In this document: piece after piece, positions 4,198-5,079 of the stretch | Layout: each line of letters begins with the position of its first letter | How positions within the stretch are numbered: the first letter of the stretch is position 1 | Assembly (NCBI GenBank): GCA_023260815.1 | Contig: JALQUE010000256.1 | Coordinates: 1-5,079 of the forward strand | DNA: 5,079 nucleotides | Direction: 5' to 3' | DNA from: Roseovarius sp. | GTDB lineage: Bacteria; Pseudomonadota; Alphaproteobacteria; Rhodobacterales; Rhodobacteraceae | The notes under the pieces: generated by a model | What the model was told of the DNA's origin: nothing | Databases searched by the model: none | What the model saw: only the letters and a program-made list of their open reading frames with translations | Translations under genes and position numbers: made by a program

Positions 4198-5079
4198 GCG
4201 TGCTGGAACGGCTGGGGCTGGCGGCGCTGCACCGGCTGGAGCCGGAGCGCGCCCATGATGCGGCACTGCTGGCGCTGCGCGCGGGCCTGACGCCCCTGCC
4301 CGGGCTTGTCACCTCGGACCGACTGCGCTGCGAGGTGGCGGGGCTGCATCTGGCCAACCCGGTGGGGCTGGCGGCGGGGTTCGACAAGAACGCGGTGGCG
4401 CTGTCCCCGCTGAGCCGCGCCGGGTTCGGGTTTCTGGAGGTGGGCGCCGTGACGCCGAACGCACAACCGGGCAATCCGCGCCCGCGCCTGTTCCGGTTGG
4501 CGCAGGACCGGGCGGTGATCAACCGCTTCGGCTTCAACAACGAGGGTATGGAGACGGTGGGCGCGCGGCTGGCCAATCGTCCACGCGACGCGGTGATCGG
4601 GCTTAATCTGGGGGCCAACAAGGACAGTGCGGACCGGGCCGAGGATTTCGCCCGCGTGCTGGCCCATTGCGGACGGAATCTGGATTTCGCGACGGTCAAT
4701 GTCAGCAGTCCGAACACCGAAAAACTGCGCGACCTGCAGGGCGCCGAGGCGCTGGCCAAGCTGCTGGCCGGGGTGATGGCGGCGCGCGACGGGCTCCCGC
4801 GCGCGATCCCGATATTCCTCAAGATCGCCCCGGATCTGAGCGCCTCGGAACTGTCGGAGATCGCGGATGTGGCCGTGGCGGCGGGTCTGGCGGGGATCAT
4901 CGCCACCAACACCACACTGGACCGCGAGGGTTTGCACGGCCCGCACGCAGCGGAAAAGGGCGGGCTGTCGGGGGCGCCCCTGTTCGAGAAATCGACACGG
5001 GTTCTGGCGACCTTGTCGGCGCTGACGGGGGGCACGATGCCGCTGATCGGCGTGGGTGGCGTGGCGTCGGCCGAAACGG
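4194..5079 (+). CDS. pyrD: Dihydroorotate dehydrogenase (quinone), class 2, C-terminus cut by the window edge
   Basis: Fourth step of de novo pyrimidine synthesis: oxidises dihydroorotate to orotate with FMN and passes electrons to membrane ubiquinone. The frame is open from the ATG at 4194 to the window end, giving 295 residues; class 2 enzymes have about 340-350, so about 50 are missing. The N-terminal helices (MSVLERLGLAALHRLEPE onward, residues 1-40) mark the membrane-associated class 2 form. FMN and substrate sites are visible: GLAAGFDKN (58-66, K65), INRFGFNNEG (109-118), NVSSPNT (169-175) with catalytic base S172, LKIAPD (209-214, K210), ATNTT (237-241) and GVGG (286-289). The start overlaps the DUF952 stop by 4 nt and has no strong Shine-Dalgarno sequence, which suggests translational coupling. 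Confidence 0.97.
   Translation, partial: MSVLERLGLAALHRLEPERAHDAALLALRAGLTPLPGLVTSDRLRCEVAGLHLANPVGLAAGFDKNAVALSPLSRAGFGFLEVGAVTPNAQPGNPRPRLFRLAQDRAVINRFGFNNEGMETVGARLANRPRDAVIGLNLGANKDSADRAEDFARVLAHCGRNLDFATVNVSSPNTEKLRDLQGAEALAKLLAGVMAARDGLPRAIPIFLKIAPDLSASELSEIADVAVAAGLAGIIATNTTLDREGLHGPHAAEKGGLSGAPLFEKSTRVLATLSALTGGTMPLIGVGGVASAET

Noticed and set aside
3917..5035. Open frames of 372 and 257 codons on the minus strand opposite DUF952 and pyrD
   Set aside because: Their translations are rich in Arg, Ser, Ala and Pro or in Arg and Gln, typical of antisense readings. The plus-strand genes are unambiguous.

Overview
The window is GC-rich and densely coded. It looks like chromosomal DNA of an alphaproteobacterium, most likely of the Rhodobacterales (Roseobacter/Rhodobacter group). 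The basis is the G/C-biased third codon positions, the style of the LepA, DUF952 and PyrD sequences, and a DUF952 gene overlapping a class 2 pyrD. The genus cannot be fixed from the sequence alone. No rRNA, tRNA, insertion sequence, phage gene or CRISPR array was seen.

Layout from left to right: (1) the first 85 codons of lepA (elongation factor 4), reading leftward out of the window; (2) a complete acylphosphatase gene reading right, divergent from lepA; (3) two perfect inverted repeats side by side in the convergent gap; (4) a complete but divergent type I GAPDH-family gene reading left; (5) a complete SRAP (YedK/HMCES-type) gene reading left; (6) a 399-residue SAM-dependent methyltransferase reading left, whose stop lies 5 nt before the SRAP start, so the two are almost certainly cotranscribed; (7) a divergent intergenic region with a perfect 16-bp tandem repeat; (8) a DUF952 gene reading right, overlapping by 4 nt (9) the first 295 codons of pyrD (quinone-dependent dihydroorotate dehydrogenase), cut by the window edge.

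Most genes are housekeeping or single-gene maintenance functions: ribosome back-translocation, pyrimidine synthesis, abasic-site protection and triose-phosphate metabolism. No defence or mobile system is visible. The more interesting points are regulatory or involve poorly known proteins. lepA and DUF952 have no Shine-Dalgarno sequence, yet each carries the same 36-bp layout (TTGACC, 17 bp, CAT-type -10, 7 bp, ATG) that would give a leaderless mRNA. The GAPDH paralogue has non-canonical residues at the phosphate and NAD sites, and a pair of 12-bp direct repeats sits at its putative promoter. The methyltransferase has an unassigned C-terminal domain and is tightly coupled to the SRAP gene. All inter-gene gaps are under 150 bp.
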